From Litoditis marina (taxonomy: Eukaryota; Nematoda; Chromadorea; Rhabditida; Rhabditidae), in contig CAXIWQ010000455.1 of NCBI GenBank assembly GCA_964036275.1, positions 45,235-109,234 of the forward strand: a stretch of DNA of 64,000 nucleotides. Reading direction: 5' to 3'. Positions 24,375 through 36,900 of the stretch are shown here, piece after piece; the stretch's first letter is position 1, and the number at the start of each line of letters is the position of its first letter. Position numbers and translations under genes: made by a program. The notes under the pieces were generated by a model, which made no database searches, was not told the DNA's origin, and was given only the letters and a program-made list of their open reading frames with translations.

Positions 24375-27336
24375 ATGTCGTTCGAATCCGAGTCCCCAAT
24401 GAATAAGATGGATATCGACTATTCTCCTGAAGAAGAAGAATTCCAGCTGAACCATCGGGTGAGTCAGAGTTTTCGAAACTATTGAAGATTTTCTTAGTTG
24501 AAAAGAACAATTTGGCTCGTATTGAGATGAACAACCGCTAATTTTCGATGAACCACTATTTAAGATTTTAACCACGTTACCTTTCACTCTACCCTTCTCC
24601 CTTACACTTCTACCCTAAATCTTGGTAGGTCTTCAATCGTGCGCAGCGCGAAGCGCTGCGTGTGAGGTGTGCCTGGTTTGGCCATTGCGCACCCATTTTT
24701 GGCTTCCAAACCACGAAAGTCTTCAAATAAAACTTTTTCCCAAAATTAAAAAAAAGAGAGCTAGATATCTATTAAATACATGTTGTGTGAAAAAAATTAG
24801 AAGAATCGGTCAAGGTTGAAAAAAGTTATGCTGTCGTGTCGTTATGAAAATTTCCGTTGCCCCTCGTCCCTCGTCCGATGTCCGCATATAAAATTATTTG
24901 TTTCAACTACTGGACCGATTCGGCTGAAATTTGGCACACATGTGTAAACCCCAAAGTTAGCGCGGCCGCGGAAGTTTGGTAATGTAACGTTATGTTTAAC
25001 GCTGGGCGCTGGCGCCCGCTATGACAAATCTCGGGGACTTAGCCGTGGAAAATTTGGTACTAAGTCTTGCGGTAACGAACTCCGGACTAAACACCCCCCT
25101 AAGTCCCAGATTCTAAAAACCAAACTTCTCCTTATCTTAACAAAAGAAGAGGAAATATATGCATTTAGATCTAATTTTCTCTCTAGTTTCCATTTTTTAA
25201 CTCAACATTCAATTTTATCCACTCAAAACCGCACTTTTGAAGACTTTTGAAGCGTTGAAGACTCAAAAACTGGCGCGTGACATTGATTCTTCGAGCCACG
25301 CCTGACCCTATAAGCCACGCCTCTTTATGTCCCCCTCTAACTACTCCAGGTTCTGTCTGAGCGATGGCGCCAAAAGTTGGAAAGTATGTGTTCCCATGAG
25401 TTAAGATGTTCGAAGTTTCGCACAGATCTCATAAAAGTAGGTTAAACCTGATTTTCGAAACATGGTGCCATTATTATCAAATGGCGCCAAACGCGAACGC
25501 CTATTGGCGCCAAATGAGGACGACATTAGCGAAGTAGGGTAACGACCGGATTCGCTCACAGATGTCAAAACTATACATTTAGTTGACAAGCGGATTAACA
25601 TTTTATCTACATTTCTTCGACATTTGGCGCCGAAAAGCCCGTTTATCCGCCAATTGGCTCAAAAATTGAAAATATTGTTTCCGAACAAAAAATCGTTGGA
25701 AACTGTGCCAATTGGTTAAACCGTTCGTTCCAGTCTTTTTCACCAATTGGAGTAACATGTATGATTATTGGCGCCAAACGCTGGCGCCCGTTGGCGCCAA
25801 ATAATTAAAGCATTGTGTTGTACTGAAATGACTCAGATTTTTCACAAAGCTCAGATTTTCATTAAGTAGGCGAAAAAGTACGGTTTTGTGGGTTTTACAA
25901 GTTTCGCCAGTCACGCCAATTTTAGAGGTCATTTGGAGCCGGAAATAATTTGAAAACCCAGTATCACACCGTTTGAGAACTCGAAACGTTGTCCAGTAAT
26001 CAGGATGTTTGATAGTCACCTATTTTCGAATTTCATTCTGATTGTTCTAATCTATGAGTGATTGTACTAGTACCACTAGCAAAAAGAGAACAATTAGTAA
26101 AAAGTGGGGGACCAGAAAGTGTGTGAGTTCTGTTCGGTTTCACCGTTTTCAGCAAAAAGTGAGCAATATGAGGTAGGGAGTGTGCGACAAAAAAAGAACA
26201 ATACATAGGTTTGCACAACGATTCACAAAAAACATTGATTACGAAAATCCCGATTTTAGCGTGAGTGTATAAGTGGTTCAACGTACGTACGTTGTGAACC
26301 GTTGTGCAGACGTATGTATTGTTCTATTTTTGTTGCACACTCCCTACCTCGTATTGCTCACTTTTTGCTGAAAACGGTGAAACCGAACAGAACTCACACA
26401 CTTCCTGGTCCCCCACTTTTTACTAATGTATTCTAGTTTTTGAATAAAAAAAACCAGACCTCTGTCGCAATTCTTATATTTATCTCAAAACGTATTCCGA
26501 ATCGGTTATTCGAATAAAATTTTCAACACCTCTCCATTTCTAGTCATTTTCAATACGGGTCAGTCTGAGAAATTAGAGCAGTTTAGAATGTTTTGTTCAG
26601 TTCTGGATGTACATGTAAGGAGCACTTTGACCGCTCTGATTGACCATTTTTCGAAATTTATATGTGTTTTTTCAGCAAGATACTCATTTTGAGTATCTCT
26701 GTGGCCAAATCAGAAGAATCACCAACAGGTGTGTTGAGTTGACAGAAGAACTCAATGACGAGAATGTGGACTCGATCTGCGATCAGGTACAGTTATGTTC
26801 TCTAAATTATCGTTGATGGAGAATTGACGCCGTATGCATGAATATTCAGGACAAACTATTCACAAACTTAGTTTGTCTCTCTACCTTTCCTTTTCTGTCT
26901 CTTTTGCTACTTTCTTTTCTTTATAGAACTTTTTGACAGAGTACGCGCGACACGAAATGTAATCTAAATCTTTCGACAAATTTTCGAATTGTAAGTTTTT
27001 TTCAATACTTGAAGATGTTCATATTTTGCTCGAAACGAAACCAAATACAGAAATCCTCGATGAACCAAATGTATTCACTGCAGTGTAAATATGAAATACA
27101 CGGTCGTTTTCTGGATTTAGTACAGTATACTGTACACAGAATTTGGCGTGTATTTCATAGAACAAAACAGATGTGGTAATTCCCTATATGTTTCCATTTT
27201 TGCAGGTAAATGTAGCCATTTTAACACGCACATTCAAATTCAAATATCTATTTTTCTGAACTTTCAGGTATTTGCCCTTTGGGAGGTGCAGGAATCGTAC
27301 CAACGCCAGTTAGAGGAGCTTCACAGTCAACTTTGA
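24375..27336 (+). CDS. 87-aa acidic, helical protein, copy I
   Basis: Predicted CDS join(24375..24458,26676..26786,27268..27336). It starts MSFESESPMNKMDIDYSPEE, with a run of Glu after it. The middle exon encodes FEYLCGQIRRITNRCVELTE and ELNDENVDSICDQ. The last exon encodes VFALWEVQESYQRQLEELHS plus QL. There is no signal peptide or membrane segment; the C-terminal two thirds looks like two amphipathic helices or a short coiled coil. An ATTTACGAGAAT leader after TTCGCAG may be a spliced-leader site. AATAAA is at 27403-27408. Exon sizes 84/111/69 are identical in the inverted copy at 55302-56616, which is strong support. Intron 1 is 2.2 kb and repeat-filled, versus 0.5 kb in the copy. No family recognised. 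Confidence 0.85.
25362..25800. repeat. GGCGCCA-word repeat in intron of copy I
   Basis: GGCGCCAAA or its variants recur about nine times, in both orientations around the palindromic core GGCGCC, in otherwise AT-rich intron DNA. The paralog's intron lacks it. Confidence 0.65.
26093..26426. repeat. Foldback with ~115-bp arms
   Basis: The left arm begins ATTAGTAAAAAGTGGGGGAC and the right arm ends GTCCCCCACTTTTTACTAAT. Both contain GTGAGTTCTGTTCGGTTTCAC or its reverse and the AGGTAGGGAGTG word. The loop carries a perfect CAACGTACGTACGTTG palindrome. It lies in intron 1 of copy I. Confidence 0.9.
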
Positions 27337-27713
27337 AGACAGAATACATTTGTTATGTACATTGACTTGGTGATCATGTGATTATTATCGTTCATTTGAT
27401 TGAATAAAAACTGTATATTTCAAACTGCTGGTTTTGACTTCAATTTCATATACAACCACATTGAGTAAAGAAAACAATTGATCTTGTTATTTTGAAAAGT
27501 GTTTGGAAGTATTAGACACTGCAATACCAACGAAAATGAAAATCGCCAAAACCCTTGTGTTGCCTGCAAAGTTTCCGTAATCAAAGATACAGATCCGTAT
27601 TTGAATATGTTAACTTGGAAGTAAAATTGTCTATTTCACTACTTTTACTTCTTTTCAGCTAAATTTTTTGAGAAGATAAACCCCTTCACCACTCGTGATT
27701 TTTGTCGTAAAGT

Positions 27714-27809
27714 TCAGTTCCGTAGTTTCTGATGTTTGTATAAAACAGAGATAACGACTTCAACGAAATTAGCGACAACCGTAAACTGAACATGAATGAC
27801 CTGATTGTT
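27714..27809 (-). CDS. Terminal exon of an unrecognised convergent gene, copy 1
   Basis: A 96-nt frame ending in TGA encodes VIHVQFTVVANFVEVVISVL and YKHQKLRN. The same exon, same length and frame, occurs at 54795-54890 beside the inverted copy. The differences include synonymous third-position changes, suggesting selection. The acceptor here (TTCGAAG) is weak. Upstream exons were not resolved. It may be a gene end or a conserved 3' segment. Confidence 0.4.
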   Translation of the reverse strand, partial: NNQVIHVQFTVVANFVEVVISVLYKHQKLRN

Positions 27810-28204
27810 CTTCGAATGGAGAAAGTAGAAAAGAAACAGTTTAGGAAGAATATTCAATGTTTTTGAGATCACAAAGTACGGCCACAGTTTTTGGCCTTTG
27901 GTGATCTCAAGTTGTGATCGTTTAATACCAATGTTAGTTGAACACGTATTCGTGCGAACAAAACTTTCCATGAAATCGTGGTAGTACAAGGTTTTAATAC
28001 ATAGCTTTGTGCAACCAAAAATTTGAAGTCTGTTTGTAATACACAGAGTCTGTATTCACAGTAATAAGCAAACTATTCCAAACTTAGATGTAGACGTAGT
28101 TAGCTTCTGCCCTGATGTAAGTCGAAGTAAAGTTTGTCAAGTTCAGGTAAGAAAACAAAACACAAGTAGTTAAAACACCTGAATGAATTAGAAACACCAC
28201 GAAC

Positions 28205-28340
28205 ATATACTAAAAGTTAACTGAATAGTCACGTAAAGTTAGCATTCTAATGAGGTATCGTGCATTTTGCCGTTGCACGTTACTGATTTGTGCCGTATTT
28301 CACATGTATCACGTGACTGTGCAATTGACTAACAGTATAT
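28205..28340. mobile_element. TATACTG-type MITE, copy 3
   Basis: It runs from TATACTAAAAGTTAACTGAA to GCAATTGACTAACAGTATA with the family core in between. The ends are inverted repeats. Confidence 0.8.
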
Positions 28341-29251
28341 CGTCACACCTCAACATTACGCAGTTGTCTGCATTTCTACCGCAACGTTCATGGAACAACG
28401 TACTATTACTATCCCAACGTCCGCTCGAATTTTGAACTAACGTATAGACACCGCGCTTCCGATAAAAGTACAGCAGTAGCAATTGTCGACGACAAAACGA
28501 AACCGTAGGCGAAAACGCGTCAATTGACCATCAATGAACAATCTATGAGTCTTGAAGAATCATAAATTGCAAAAAGTGAGTTCTAAACCAAAGTACGAAC
28601 AGGTTGGTACAAAAGTACTTTTGGAACAAATAGACATTTTGTACACAAGTACATTTCTGATAAAAGTAGAACGAAATTGAAGGGCGTTTTCCAAAAGTAC
28701 AATTTGGCTGAAAGTACTATTGACCTTATCAAACTAGTGAAAGGTGAAGTACGGTCAATCTGCCATTCGTGTGTACTTCAATGCCTTGTAAAGCTCTGAA
28801 ACACTTTCTGAAAATGTGAATTTTGAAACTTCTCAAGCTTACAGAGTACTAAACACTGAGGACTACTTGTGTGCAAAAATTGAAAGTAGACAACTCTTAA
28901 TCGAATTCATAAGAAGTATACATATAACTCTCATATTTAGTTATTAAAATACTAGTCTGTTACTGCAGACACAGTTACAAGTGATGTTTTGAGCATTAGT
29001 CTAGACGCCCAACTAGTTATAAAAACAAGGTAAAAAACGAATAGTCCAAATGTAGTCCAGTACTCATAATCACTAAGGGAACTACGAGTGCCGTGTGAAT
29101 ACTCCACGAAATTCTGCTTTTCTGAAATGATCGTTTCAGAAAATCGTCAGAAAATGGAAAAGTTGAGATATTTTGAGAGAAGGAATTCTTATCCAGTTCT
29201 GACTATTGATATGACGGATAATTCGACCGTTTGTTTGCTTCCGGAATGCAA
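28341..29251. other. Interval without a recognised gene
   Basis: It is rich in AGTAC and GTACTT words but has no exon series I can support. Confidence 0.3.
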
Positions 29252-31196
29252 TAGGAAATGGGACTTTTCTCATACTTTTTTGAACTCGTTTTTCATGGAA
29301 CTTCTGGCTTTCTGGCGGTATTCTTAAGTAGGCGGAATTCGTACACTCGTTTTTGTTCGAACGAAAATAGAAAGACTTTTTCCCAAACTCAAATCTCTAA
29401 ACAATTTTTCTCCTAGTCACTATGCTGAATTGAGACGCCCAATACAACAAACCCATTTTTGTTCCAATGTTCAGTTCTCCTATTTTCCCGATACCGTGTG
29501 CTTTTGTTGATTTTTCTATCGATTGTGCTTTGCGTTTTGATAGGATTTACAATTCACATGTATTTGAAGGATTTCCCGCCCGATGAGGTATGATTTTTCC
29601 ATTTGCATTATTTTGTGGGTTTTTTCTAATTTTTTGAAGTTGCCGTAATATGCAGGTCAAATCAGTCGTTCGAGCCAGTTGTGTGCGACCAATTTATCCA
29701 CAGTTTCAATCGACGAACTTTTGGTTCTCAACACCAGTTTTTTGCAAAAGTTGTTGTTTATTGTACTAGCGAACTCCATACCAGAAGCGATGTATATTTG
29801 AAACAATGACATGACTGAAAACACCCTAACCCATCCAAAACGTCACAACTGTAGTTTTGTGTTTCAGATGACCCGACCACACCGACAGGCTGGAGACGTT
29901 CATCGAAAACATGTTGTGATCATGTCCAATCACCTGGAGTGTTCCATTTACATGAAGTGGGTGTGGGTGGTTCTATTTTCAACTTTTCATTGAGTGATTA
30001 CTAGGGTTCTTAATCAAGTTCAAAATTTCGAGTTGTCGAGTTTTGGAAAATATCGAGTTTCCGAATTTCGAGCTCGACTCGACTCGACTCGAGAATTTTC
30101 GAGTTTTTTCGAGTCGAGTCAAATCTCCAGTTCGACTTTAACGACCCTAGTCATCACGCATTACCCCTGTTTGATGCAGACAGTCATTGTCATTGGCTCA
30201 ACCTGCAATCGTCAGCGTTTTTTTTCGATTCACACCAGTGGAAGTCGAACTCAAAAACTCGACTCGATTTTGCTCAACATAGGGAAACTCAAAAAGTTTT
30301 GAACTCGAAAGGTGTGTGAACTACGCACACTCACCCATTACTGTGAGCTCTGCACGCAGCAAATCGAATGGGTCGTTTGCTGTCTTCGTTGCCCATGACG
30401 TCATTCTCCAAGGTCGCTCTTGATGCAAGATGTGGACCCTCGTCACGTGATGTTCCACGCATTGATGTGTCTTTCTATCTTGGAGCCCCATTCTGTCGCT
30501 TCGGACTCGGCCATTTCGAGTATTTGGTTCTACCGACAGGACAAGGAGTTGATGGTGAGATACATTTATTGCATTTTATTAGGCGAACGGAATTACATTT
30601 AGACATCTAGAATTTTACGGGCAGTAAACCTATTAGACCTATTGGCTACACAGTCCAAGTTGCGAAGTTATGGTTCGATACACGATTTTAAAGTTGTTTT
30701 AACCAACTTAGAGTTACTCGAAAATTTGAAGTTCCAGTAACTGGTTAATCGAAACGCCGTATTTCTATGAGAACATTCTTCCAAAGTTCAAAGGACACGC
30801 TGCCAAAGAAATGTAAAAAAAAACTATTCAAGCTCTGTTTTGACTGAGAGCGAAAGAGAGATAAACGATAAAAGAGGAGAAAGAGAGAAAGGGAAGAACG
30901 AGGGTAAAAAATGGACCATAATTACAGACTGACAACATTTTGTCCAAAACATACTACCACAAAGACAAAGATTGTGTTCCTGGTAACTCTGACAACTCTA
31001 CCTCTCCCTGCACTCTCAAGTAAGTTGTTTACCTACTCAGTACAGTACACTAAGTATTACAGTAGAACAGGTGGTACTACTATTACACACAGTTGGTATA
31101 CGGCGGTTGCATTATATCAACTATCTTCCCTTTCTATCGACCTTTTTTTATATTTTGAATTTCCAGCTCGTATATGTATATACGAGGCAAGTATAG
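29252..31196 (+). mobile_element. 1.95-kb repeat, copy 2
   Basis: Near-identical direct copy of 19907-21867, sharing both end points and the internal frames. It differs by scattered substitutions and short indels. Flanks outside the end points are unrelated between the copies. Confidence 0.8.
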
Positions 31197-31480
31197 CCTA
31201 AACCAAAATCGTATAATGAGTTTTTGCTATTGAAATATTTATGTTTGTATATTATGTATCTCATAACTTTTATTCGTGTGATTTGCAATATTATCATTAG
31301 TTATGCATTCGTTGTATTTGTTGAATTGTAATATAGGTTTTCACATTGATATATAATAAAATTTTGTGAAAATGTCATAGAATTATCTCAAACAAAATGT
31401 CTTAGTGAGTTGAAATATGATTATGTGGAATTTGGACTAAAAAAGCTATCACGGGTTCCCAGAACTAATTTGGACCCGTC

Positions 31481-31610
31481 AGGCATGCCCATGGGCAATA
31501 TACAGGCATGCCTGAGCGATTCGGGCAATTTATGTCTGGGCATTGACTAGGCATTGCCCGCCATGGTCGGGCAGGCATGCCGTGGGCGAAATTCAGGCAT
31601 GCCATGGGCG
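31481..31610. repeat. GGCATGCC-word element
   Basis: GGCATGCC, GGGCA and CATGGGC are repeated about ten times in 130 bp, mostly palindromic. It is directly adjacent to the AATTGG-word element. Confidence 0.65.
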
Positions 31611-31625
31611 GCGACCTTTCCCTGT

Positions 31626-32214
31626 GGAATTGGAATTGGAATTGGAATTGAAAGAATTGAGATAATCTTCCAAAAGAATTGCAATTCCAATTCTTTTTGT
31701 GTGTGAAAAAGAGTTGGAATTGCAATTCCAATTCCTTTGAATGTCAAATAATTTTGGAATTGCAATTGCAATTCTTTTCTATGTCAAAGTATATCTGGAA
31801 TTGCAATTCCACTTCTCTCGTATGTCAGAACAACTGGAATTGGAATTGGAATTGACTTGATTTTCTCTCGGAATTCATACAGGTTTAATTTTCACTAAAT
31901 TACTATTGTTTTTGATGTATCAAATTCACTTTAACAGAAACTAACAGTTTTTGTTTGTTTCTCTGCGTTTTTTGAAAAAAAACTGCCATGAAATCGGAAA
32001 AATGATTTGGAATTGGAATTGAAAATTTGAGATTTTTTGGAGTTGATTGGAATTGGAATTGGAATTAACTCGGCTTTGAAAACCAGAGAGGAATTGGAGT
32101 TGACAATTCTCATTTTCCAAAAACTGATAAGAATTGGAATTGGAATTGACTGGTTTTTGAAATCCGAAAAGAATTGGAATTGGAATTGACTTGCTTTTTG
32201 GAATTGATTAACAA
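31626..32214. repeat. AATTGG-word element, copy 1
   Basis: Long runs of TTGGAATTGGAATTGG interrupted by TTTTTGAAAA-like spacers, ending GGAATTGATTAACAACCCTAA. The same design recurs at 33541-34064 with end GGAATTGATTAACCACTCTAG. Confidence 0.8.
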
Positions 32215-32350
32215 CCCTAATGTACTGGTAATACGCATATTGGAACCCTCATTATTTTTATTATATTTGAATCCGTATTTCCTAAGACCGAATAGGTGAT
32301 ATGAAGGTCGTAATTTCGTAAGTTCTGCCAACTTACTAGTTACTTTGCAG

Positions 32351-32515
32351 AGATAATCAAATGGTTCGGACTGCTGTGGGTGAATCCTAGAAATCCGATT
32401 CTATACCGGACACTAGAAGAAGAGAACCTCTATATTCAAAAAGTGAGTTATTTTACAATTGAATGCTATCGATGACATAAAATTTTCATATCTTCCAGTT
32501 TCATTCATCTTAGAA
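32351..32515 (+). pseudogene. Possible last two exons of an unrecognised gene
   Basis: An exon 32351..32442 (acceptor TTTGCAG, donor GTGAGT) and a short final exon 32501..32515 after CTTCCAG encode IIKWFGLLWVNPRNPILYRT, LEEENLYIQK and FHSS then stop. Read one frame over, it gives DNQMVRTAVGES and a stop, which is the frame offered by the orphan exons ending at 19857. No start was found, so gene status is uncertain. Confidence 0.35.
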
Positions 32516-32519
32516 AAAC

Positions 32520-33411
32520 GAAAAGCGAATTTCCACGTCTTTTTCTTACTTCTAGTGATACATGTTAACCTAGTTGTCGCCAGTTTCTTTTGTCATTCAT
32601 TTTTTGGAAATCAGTGAATTTCTCGGATTGCTAAAGGGCTGTCTCGAGCAGGTTCTAGTTGACTTGTGAGGTACCTCAATGTTTCATTATTACGCTTAAA
32701 GCGTACTAACTACGTGTTTTTCACAAGAGAACAGTTAACCGGAGAATCTGGTTATGGTTACATCATTTACTAGTTTGGTTATGGGTAGTTCGAGTCAATG
32801 TGTAATCCGCTAACTAAATTGTACTTCGTACGTTGATAATATCTTATATTCTTCTCTCAGTGCACATACTCTAGAATTTGTTGACTTGTTAGATTTAGCT
32901 TTAACTATTTGAAATGAATTTGAAGTTGTTTTCATGATCAAGTTTTATAATAGCTATTCATTTCTTAGCAACTATCGGCAATTTATCAACATTCAATGAT
33001 ATGTAGTTATGCTCGTAGTATGTTGCATGAAGAACTATTACGTCGATCACTCACATCGTCTAATTTTCAATAAAAATCAGGAATTTACGTTAGAAACTTA
33101 GTGTGATATCATATGTGTATTCTATTTTTTCTATTGAATAGTCTCTATTTGTGTTATAGTGTGATTTTTGGACATCGTTAATTGCGCTTTTGCATTTTTC
33201 TAACATATTTTCGAATGTTTCATAATGATGTTTGTTTTTGCTGCCATTCTCATTAGGATTTTATTTTGTGTCAAGACTTGTACAATGTTTAGCGTAGTTT
33301 TCAATATTAATACTTATGTCTTATGATTGAATAAATTGGTTTATTATTACTATTGTTTTTGTTTATTGTGACGTTTCAATAAGGATAGGAGGAAATCGCC
33401 AACGAGCGTTT
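32520..33411. other. Interval without a recognised gene
   Basis: AT-rich sequence with no exon pair, paralog or repeat that I can identify. Confidence 0.3.
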
Positions 33412-33530
33412 TGTCACGGCCCCATCCGCCTAGTGACATTGTCGGGCAGACTCGCGAGACGGCAACGACATTGTGAGTTCCGTCTCGCGAGTCTGCCCGA
33501 CAATGTCACTAGGCGGATGGGGCCGTGACA
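33412..33530. repeat. Perfect 51-bp inverted repeat (hairpin)
   Basis: The arm TGTCACGGCCCCATCCGCC ... CGCGAGACGG at 33412-33462 is matched without error by its complement at 33480-33530, around a 17-base loop. It is GC-rich in AT-rich surroundings and is likely a small foldback element. Confidence 0.95.
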
Positions 33531-33540
33531 CGTTTTGGTC

Positions 33541-34064
33541 ATAGCCAATTCCAAAGAATTGAATTGAATTGGTTTTTGGGTGAAACCAATTCCTAAGAAT
33601 TGAACTGAATTGAATTGGTTTTGTTGAGAGAAAATCGGAATTGAACTGAATTGGTTTTTCTTGAGAATTGGTAAAAAGAATTGGAATTGGTCCGGAATTG
33701 ATCCAGAATTGAAATTTCAAACGTGTGGAAAATGACAGTTTCTTGTCTTGTTCTATCTTGTTTAAATGTAAGAACTGTTTTACGAACTTTTTTGCAGAAA
33801 AAATGCTCTAAGAATTGGAATTGGAATTGATTTTTTGAGAATTGTCGAAATTGGAATTGATTTTTTGAGAATTGGTTTCTGAAAACATTGAAAGAATTGG
33901 AATTGAAATTTTTACGATTTTGAAGAATTGATTGGAATTGGAATTGAATTGAATTGGTTTTTTGAAATGATTAAAGAATTGAAATTGAACTTTCGGAATT
34001 TTCCGAGAATTGGTTGGAATTGGAATCGAATTGAATTGATTTTCGGAATTGATTAACCACTCTA
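33541..34064. repeat. AATTGG-word element, copy 2
   Basis: AATTGAATTGG and GGAATTGGAATTG words fill 0.5 kb with the same spacer style and end as copy 1. It lies where the missing 3' half of the truncated channel gene would be expected. Confidence 0.8.
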
Positions 34065-34078
34065 GGGGCTAGCCACCG

Positions 34079-34290
34079 TATAGTGAGTGCCAAATTTATA
34101 AGATTCTGTATCTCGCCAGAAATCGAAACCTGCGAACAGAAGGTTGGTAGCAGGGCGCTAACTAATGCGCTATTAGAGCACAAAACACGCTGAAACCGCA
34201 GACATGTCTGCGCACACAGCGGAAAGTGAGATATGCAGTACCCTCCCGCATTTTCGTTGGCAACGACTATAAATTCTCTACCAGCAGACG
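34079..34290 (-). mobile_element. tRNA-derived SINE, copy 2
   Basis: On the minus strand it reads TATAGTCGTTGCC, GGGAGGGTACTGCATATC, a tRNA-like region with GCAGGTTTCGATTTC and a tail AATCTTATAAATTTGGCAC. It matches the 42386 copy closely. It sits directly downstream of the truncated ion-channel gene. Confidence 0.75.
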
Positions 34291-36216
34291 AGAGTGTGTG
34301 TAGATCAAAGATGACCGATGAGCTAGCCGCTCGTCAAAATTCTCTTTTACCAAATTGTCCATACACTGTTCGCAATGGTCGAAAACCCTATATCACTGTA
34401 GAACCAACCATTCTGCCACCGTCACCTCCGCAAGCCAGATATCAGATTTGTGTACATAGATGTGGTCAATACCACCGTAATCTGCTGGATTCCACGTTAA
34501 ACGAGGGTCACGCCAAAACTGTAAGATGTTTGCTATCAATAACGACTGTTTACGGAATTCTATTTCAGTTTTGAGAGTTCCTCTTCAAAGTTTTAACGTT
34601 TTCAATTTGACTACATTAGAACTGGTCTTCCAGGACAAACACGCGTTGTGACGGAGGAAATTCCTGACTATCATAAAAAAAAGGTTACCTCAATTTTATC
34701 TCTATTCGTAACTTGAAACTGTATTGTACATAACTTGTCTAGGCTTTCATGTTGAAACCCCAGAATTATTTTGTCACATAACGTTTTTGGAAATCCTACC
34801 AACTTTGATACATTGTATTCTATACGCAGAAGAACAAAATATGGAAAACATATGCGAAAAGTAGGTATGTGGTATCATCCATTCGAAGAGCCGACTGAGT
34901 ACAGTTAAAAAAAGCCACAATGAGTCGATGAAAGTACAACTAGTACACATTCCTCGTTCTGGTCACATATAACATATATTCTGTCTTCTACATTGCGGAT
35001 TTCTTGAAATTCTCCAAGTCCGGATTTTTTGAAAGTTCGTGTAACAATCTGTAATGGATGGCTTACTCACCCGTCTGAACCCCACGTACGCACTGATGTA
35101 CTCGTTGGGCTCATTCTGAAGAGAAAAAATTGTATCAAAATGTTTTAACCGTGATGAACATCATACAATCGATTTCGTGAAGAGAGTAATCAGTACATTT
35201 CCGTCTACCTCTGTTTCCCCCACTCTCTTTCTCTCCATTTCTCTTTCTCTCTGTCTCTTTTTTTTCTGGTCGCTGCGCATTCCGTTTACCCTCTGAGCGT
35301 CTGCCAGACAATTGTGGTGGAATAGATACAACCCTAATATAATTAATATCCACACTTTCCACCACCTGAAAAACGGTTTTGTTGCTGCTGTGAAACACCA
35401 ACTTCTAATTGAAATTCCACACAGTATGACTTGACATTGAAATAAAAAGGACAATACCCTTCATCGAACTCACCACACTGATGAGCTTTAAATACTCTAA
35501 ACTTAGTTCGACTTCAAATGAAGTTCCATTCTGAGCTGAAAATAGACAACAGTTTACATAGTTCGATTGAAAGGACTTGATGTGGACAAACTACAAACAT
35601 GGCAGGATATCGAACACGAAATTAACTTTCTACTTTATTTGGGTTTCAACCGATTGGTGTATACATTCAACAAACTTTTATTCCTTATCATTCAACTTAG
35701 AAACGAGTTCTTCAAGGGGGACAGAAAGGAAAGTTAATATGAACAAGCTGCTAAAGATAAACTGATATATACCTTTTCTTGTTCGAACTAACAAACCCAA
35801 TTCGCATACGGTTCACATTTTCTGTTCTGGCCCGCGCAACGTTATGTTTAGGTACCACGGGGTACCTAAATTAGCTTTCTATTCTGCCCTACTTTAATGA
35901 AAAATTAACTCTTTGTATTGACGGCAGGTAGTCTTCTGTTGTAGTTTGAAAACAGTGATTCATAAAGGATGTACTGGTCCGCCAAAGCACATAGATCGTC
36001 CGAGACTGAAAATGATCGAATGGAATATAGAGAATCTTCCCTGCATGTATAGTTTCATGATGATAGTATGAACAATTTCATTGACCACACTTTCATTTTA
36101 TTCGACATTCATTGGCATAGAGGCAAAACCAACTCCTTTACTTTATTATTACTGTTTTTTGGTGTAGGCCTTCTATGTCAACCTTTTCATTTATCACTGC
36201 ATAAATGTACCATAAA

Positions 36217-36350
36217 TATACTGTTAATCAATTGCACAGTCACGTGGAACATGTTCAACACATCAGAACTCAGAAACGTGCAATGACAAAGTGCACGATT
36301 CCTCATTAGAATGCTGATTTTACGTGACTATTCAATTGACTTCCAGTATA
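36217..36350. mobile_element. TATACTG-type MITE, copy 4 (inverted)
   Basis: It begins TATACTGTTAATCAATTGCA and ends CAATTGACTTCCAGTATA, giving clear inverted ends with TATA borders. It lies in intron 1 of the truncated channel. Confidence 0.85.
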
Positions 36351-36372
36351 ACTAGGCAAAGCGATTGTCTGG

Positions 36373-36845
36373 TTAAAGGGACCGTTCCTCTTTAATTTGG
36401 AGGTTGGAGCTGATTAGTCGATATTGTTCACATTGAAAAACCAAGATCAGTCATATAGGTGTGAACTTGCTGTCGTGCTCCGTGTTCTCAAAAATGTGGC
36501 GCGACCACGCGCACGTACATACACCGCCGAGTTCACCTACGTACAAAATTTTCAAAATGTTCATAAAATTACGAAACCATTTTCAAAACATGGCCTAAAT
36601 TATCAATATGAAATCTGTGAAAAAATATTTCGAATTATCATGAAAACTACGAAGCAGTGATAGATTAAGGATTTCTGCATTACAGTAACCCAAATCCTGT
36701 TGGCTTCTATTTTGCTCTGTAATAATGTGGTTTTTTGAACTTTCTGTACGTAAGGTATGAACTTTCATCTCAAAGTAAAACTAATGACTTTTTTCATTTT
36801 AAAAAACTACATTTATTGCACATTAAAGAGGTACGGTCCCTTTAA
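36373..36845. mobile_element. TTAAAGGGACCG MITE, complete copy
   Basis: The left end TTAAAGGGACCGTTCCTCTT is matched by the right end AAGAGGTACGGTCCCTTTAA over about 24 bases. The internal segment is shared with 18832-19073. Confidence 0.85.
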
Positions 36846-36900
36846 GTTAACACCTTTTGATCCTCCAGGCTCACGTTTTGGTGAGATACATTTGTCATTC

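Noticed and set aside
27714..27989. A 91-residue minus-strand protein
   Set aside because: Only the last 32 codons are conserved in the second copy; the upstream part is not, so only the terminal exon is listed.
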